A stretch of DNA of 15,683 bases from assembly GCA_001564255.1 (NCBI GenBank), contig LKNC01000027.1, forward strand, positions 1-15,683, given 5' to 3'. Source of the stretch: Natrialbaceae archaeon Tc-Br11_E2g1. Its GTDB lineage: Archaea > Halobacteriota > Halobacteria > Halobacteriales > Natrialbaceae. The position numbers and the translations under genes were made by a program. How positions within the stretch are numbered: position 1 is the stretch's first letter; each line of letters starts with the position of its first letter. The notes beneath the pieces were generated by a model. That model did not search any database and was not told the origin of the DNA. It saw nothing but the letters and a program-made list of their open reading frames with translations. Below, in pieces: positions 14,194-15,683 of the stretch.

Positions 14194-14208
14194 GCCCCGA
14201 CAGGGGGC
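14194..14208. other. GC-rich hairpin in the dnaG leader
   Basis: GCCCC-GACAG-GGGGC, a 5-bp GC stem with a 5-nt loop, starting 10 nt upstream of the dnaG ATG. If the promoter at 14265-14273 is used, it sits in the 5' leader beside the start codon and could affect translation. Weak evidence. Confidence 0.3.
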
Positions 14209-14264
14209 TCGGTAACGCGGGGAACGCGCTCATACCGGTTTGTAGAAAGTTGGTACGTCGGCGG

Positions 14265-14273
14265 CAAATACTT
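14265..14273 (-). promoter_or_regulatory. TATA-like box for dnaG
   Basis: Minus strand AAGTATTTG is the most AT-rich stretch in the 203-bp spacer between dnaG and the HTH gene. It is about 85 nt before the ATG, so a leader is predicted. Confidence 0.35.
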
Positions 14274-14387
14274 GTTGACACGTATCCCCGCTCACACTGG
14301 CGAACAAAAGTCAGTGAACACTCGATCGCGGCGCACACCCGTCCCCGTCGACGGCCGTTCGAGTGTGAACCGTTGCCTCCGGTCGTC

Positions 14388-15191
14388 TCAGGTGAGTCGC
14401 CCGGCCGACCAGTACCAGTATGCCGTGACGATCGCGAGAACGAACAGGCCACCGAGGAAAAAGACCACCCCCGGCGGGAGCGTGGTGGCGGTCTCGAGGA
14501 CTTCGGGGGAGTCGACGATGCCCACCTCGTCGTCGGTCACGGCGGGATCGTCCGCGTGGGTGTCGACCTCGTCGTCGGTGTCTTCCTCGGGCGTCTCCTC
14601 CGGCTCTTCCTGGATACCCACGTCCTCGTCCTCGTCGGGCGTCGGCTCCGTGTCGTCCTCGTCGGGTCGGGTTACCTCCTCGTCTTCCGCGTCGTCGGCG
14701 ACCGCTCCGGGACGTTCCCCCGGCGGGACGTACTCGACGTCGTCGGCCGGTGTGAAGTACTCCCCGGCGGCGTGATGGACCAGCAGACTCCCGCCGGCGA
14801 GGGCGGCGATCCCGCCGAGAAACCGCGAGAGAGCGTCTTTTAGCCGGCTCGCACGGGACTCGTCGCTCGTGACGATCAGTGGTCCGTCGGCCGTCGCGTA
14901 GACGCTCATCTCGTTGCCCCGCGAGGAGTACCAGGTGTCGACGACCTCTACGAGACCCGCGTCCTCGAGGTTATCTAGGTGATAGCGGACGTTCTGAATC
15001 GACGAATCGATCGCCTCGGCGACGTCACTCGGCGTCCCCGGCTCGTCGTTCAGCCGGCTGTAGATCTCCCTGGCCGTCCCCGAGGAGAGTGCGCTGAAGA
15101 CCGCGTCGGCGTCCTCACCCTCGAGGTCGACGACCCGTGGCTGGCCCTCGGCGGTCTCGGTCTCCGAACGAAGGGGGAACAAACGGGCCAT
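14388..15191 (-). CDS. Membrane-anchored winged-helix (ArsR-like) regulator
   Basis: A 267-residue protein in four parts. A winged helix (about 28-103) contains VFSALSSGTAREIYSRL, then TPSDVAEAIDSSIQNVRYHLDNLEDAGLVEVV, a clear ArsR-type helix-turn-helix. Helix TM1 (about 121-139) follows, then a very acidic, Pro-rich segment (144-232, dominated by D/E/P/T) and TM2 (about 238-262) with a short basic tail. The predicted topology puts the DNA-binding domain inside and the acidic loop outside. Such HTH-TM proteins occur widely in haloarchaea without known ligands. A TATA-like box at 15221-15230 precedes the ATG. It is divergent from the DUF3311/symporter pair, a possible target. Confidence 0.88.
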   Translation of the reverse strand: MARLFPLRSETETAEGQPRVVDLEGEDADAVFSALSSGTAREIYSRLNDEPGTPSDVAEAIDSSIQNVRYHLDNLEDAGLVEVVDTWYSSRGNEMSVYATADGPLIVTSDESRASRLKDALSRFLGGIAALAGGSLLVHHAAGEYFTPADDVEYVPPGERPGAVADDAEDEEVTRPDEDDTEPTPDEDEDVGIQEEPEETPEEDTDDEVDTHADDPAVTDDEVGIVDSPEVLETATTLPPGVVFFLGGLFVLAIVTAYWYWSAGRLT

Positions 15192-15220
15192 ATCGGTTTA
15201 TTCGAGAACAGTCACCGAGG

Positions 15221-15230
15221 CGTATAATCC
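15221..15230 (-). promoter_or_regulatory. TATA-like box for the HTH gene
   Basis: Minus strand GGATTATACG, about 34 nt before the ATG at 15191, implying a leader of only a few nucleotides. Confidence 0.5.
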
Positions 15231-15240
15231 CTTTGTCCTA

Positions 15241-15260
15241 GGTGAAAAACCCGTTTTACC
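15241..15260. promoter_or_regulatory. Imperfect dyad in the HTH/DUF3311 divergent region
   Basis: GGT-g-AAAA-ACCCG-TTTT-ACC, seven complementary pairs with one bulged G. It lies just upstream of the HTH gene's TATA-like box, where an autoregulatory site could be. Speculative. Confidence 0.3.
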
Positions 15261-15344
15261 TTCCGTTTCCCCGCCCAGCGGCGGCCTCACGCCACTCCCC
15301 GACAGTGATGGATAAATCTCTTCAATAGCTTAGTTCGAATAGAA

Positions 15345-15351
15345 AGTATTA
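15345..15351 (+). promoter_or_regulatory. TATA-like box for the DUF3311/symporter pair
   Basis: AGTATTA in an AT-rich stretch (15310-15352), about 31 nt before the ATG at 15379; leaderless spacing. Confidence 0.45.
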
Positions 15352-15378
15352 CCCATTTCGAGCAGTTACCACCGCCAA

Positions 15379-15606
15379 ATGGGTCGAACCGAACTCGCCG
15401 TCTGGATCGCCGTCGCGACCGCCCTTTCGGCGCTCGCGATCCCGTGGTTCCTCTGGGGGGAGTCGAGGGTGTTCGCCGGAGTCCCTCTCTGGGTGTGGTG
15501 GCACGTCGGCTGGATGGGCCTCGCGTCGGTCGTCTTTTATCTCTTCGCGACCCGTGCGTGGGGGATCGGAATCGAACCGCGGGTCGAGGGAGGTGAGCGG
15601 CGGTGA
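15379..15606 (+). CDS. DUF3311 small membrane protein (symporter partner)
   Basis: A 75-residue protein with two hydrophobic helices (about 5-25 and 36-58) and a conserved middle FAGVPLWVWWHVGWMG, typical of DUF3311 proteins, which lie directly before sodium:solute symporters of the SSS family. It probably acts as a small accessory subunit of the transporter in the membrane, by genomic association only. Its TGA stop overlaps the GTG of the next gene (GTGA), so the two are translationally coupled. The tail is hydrophilic (EPRVEGGERR). Confidence 0.85.
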   Translation: MGRTELAVWIAVATALSALAIPWFLWGESRVFAGVPLWVWWHVGWMGLASVVFYLFATRAWGIGIEPRVEGGERR

Positions 15607-15683
15607 GTCCGGGACTCCAACTCGGAATAATCGTCGGCTACCTCCTGCTCGCACTCGCCGTCGGTCTGCTCGCCTATCGGCTC
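15603..15683 (+). CDS. Sodium:solute symporter (SSS family), N-terminal fragment
   Basis: 27 codons from a GTG at 15603 to the right edge. It reads a short polar start followed by one hydrophobic helix (LGIIVGYLLLALAVGLLAYRL), which fits helix 1 of an SSS transporter. The assignment rests mainly on the preceding DUF3311 gene and the GTGA overlap. The substrate is unknown. Confidence 0.65.
   Translation, partial: MSPGLQLGIIVGYLLLALAVGLLAYRL

Overview
The window looks like chromosomal DNA from a haloarchaeon. It is GC-rich (I estimate about two-thirds) and the encoded proteins are strongly acidic (Asp/Glu-rich linkers in DnaG and the HTH protein). AT-rich TATA-like boxes lie about 25-35 nt before start codons, as expected for leaderless archaeal transcripts, and the gene content is archaeal (archaeal DnaG, BtpA family, DUF3311/SSS pair). 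The hexamer CTCGAG occurs about 65 times by my hand count, far above expectation. A member of the Natrialbales would fit, but that is only an impression; no 16S or other marker is present.

Layout. 1-428 (-): 5' part of a protein with a Tat-like signal, running off the left edge. 511-2977 (-): an ABC-2 export operon, with one ATPase followed by two tandemly duplicated permeases, all joined by ATGA overlaps. 3053-5807 (-): an operon usp-hemH-hemG (stress protein, ferrochelatase, FAD porphyrinogen oxidase), again with ATGA overlaps; it supplies late steps of a bacterial-type haem route. 5981-6406 (+): a small four-helix membrane protein, convergent with 6403-7068 (-), an O-methyltransferase; the two genes share a palindromic CTAG that is the stop on both strands. 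7157-7627 (+): a dCTP deaminase/dUTPase-like protein, convergent with 7624-8439 (-), a BtpA-family TIM-barrel protein.

8440-9665 is different in character. It is visibly AT-richer, lacks CTCGAG for about 1.3 kb, and holds one GTG-started membrane protein of unknown function (8625-9389, -). It also has a 32-nt hairpin with 12 paired positions at 9545-9576. I read it as an acquired or non-core segment.

9666-10082 (-): DCC-family thiol oxidoreductase. 10354-10914 (+): type 1 isopentenyl-diphosphate isomerase homologue with the metal ligands present but the catalytic Cys replaced by Ala. 10955-12424 (+): cysteinyl-tRNA synthetase. 12462-12836 (-): thioredoxin-like [2Fe-2S] ferredoxin. 12895-14184 (-): DnaG. 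14388-15191 (-): an HTH protein with two membrane helices flanking a very acidic loop. 15379-15683 (+): DUF3311 protein plus the first 27 codons of a sodium:solute symporter, cut by the right edge.

I see no tRNA, rRNA, CRISPR array, transposase or integrase. Most of the window is ordinary core genome. The points that deserve attention are the Cys-to-Ala change in the isomerase homologue, the atypical segment with its hairpin, the membrane-bound regulator, the haem pair in an archaeon, and the homogenised permease duplication.
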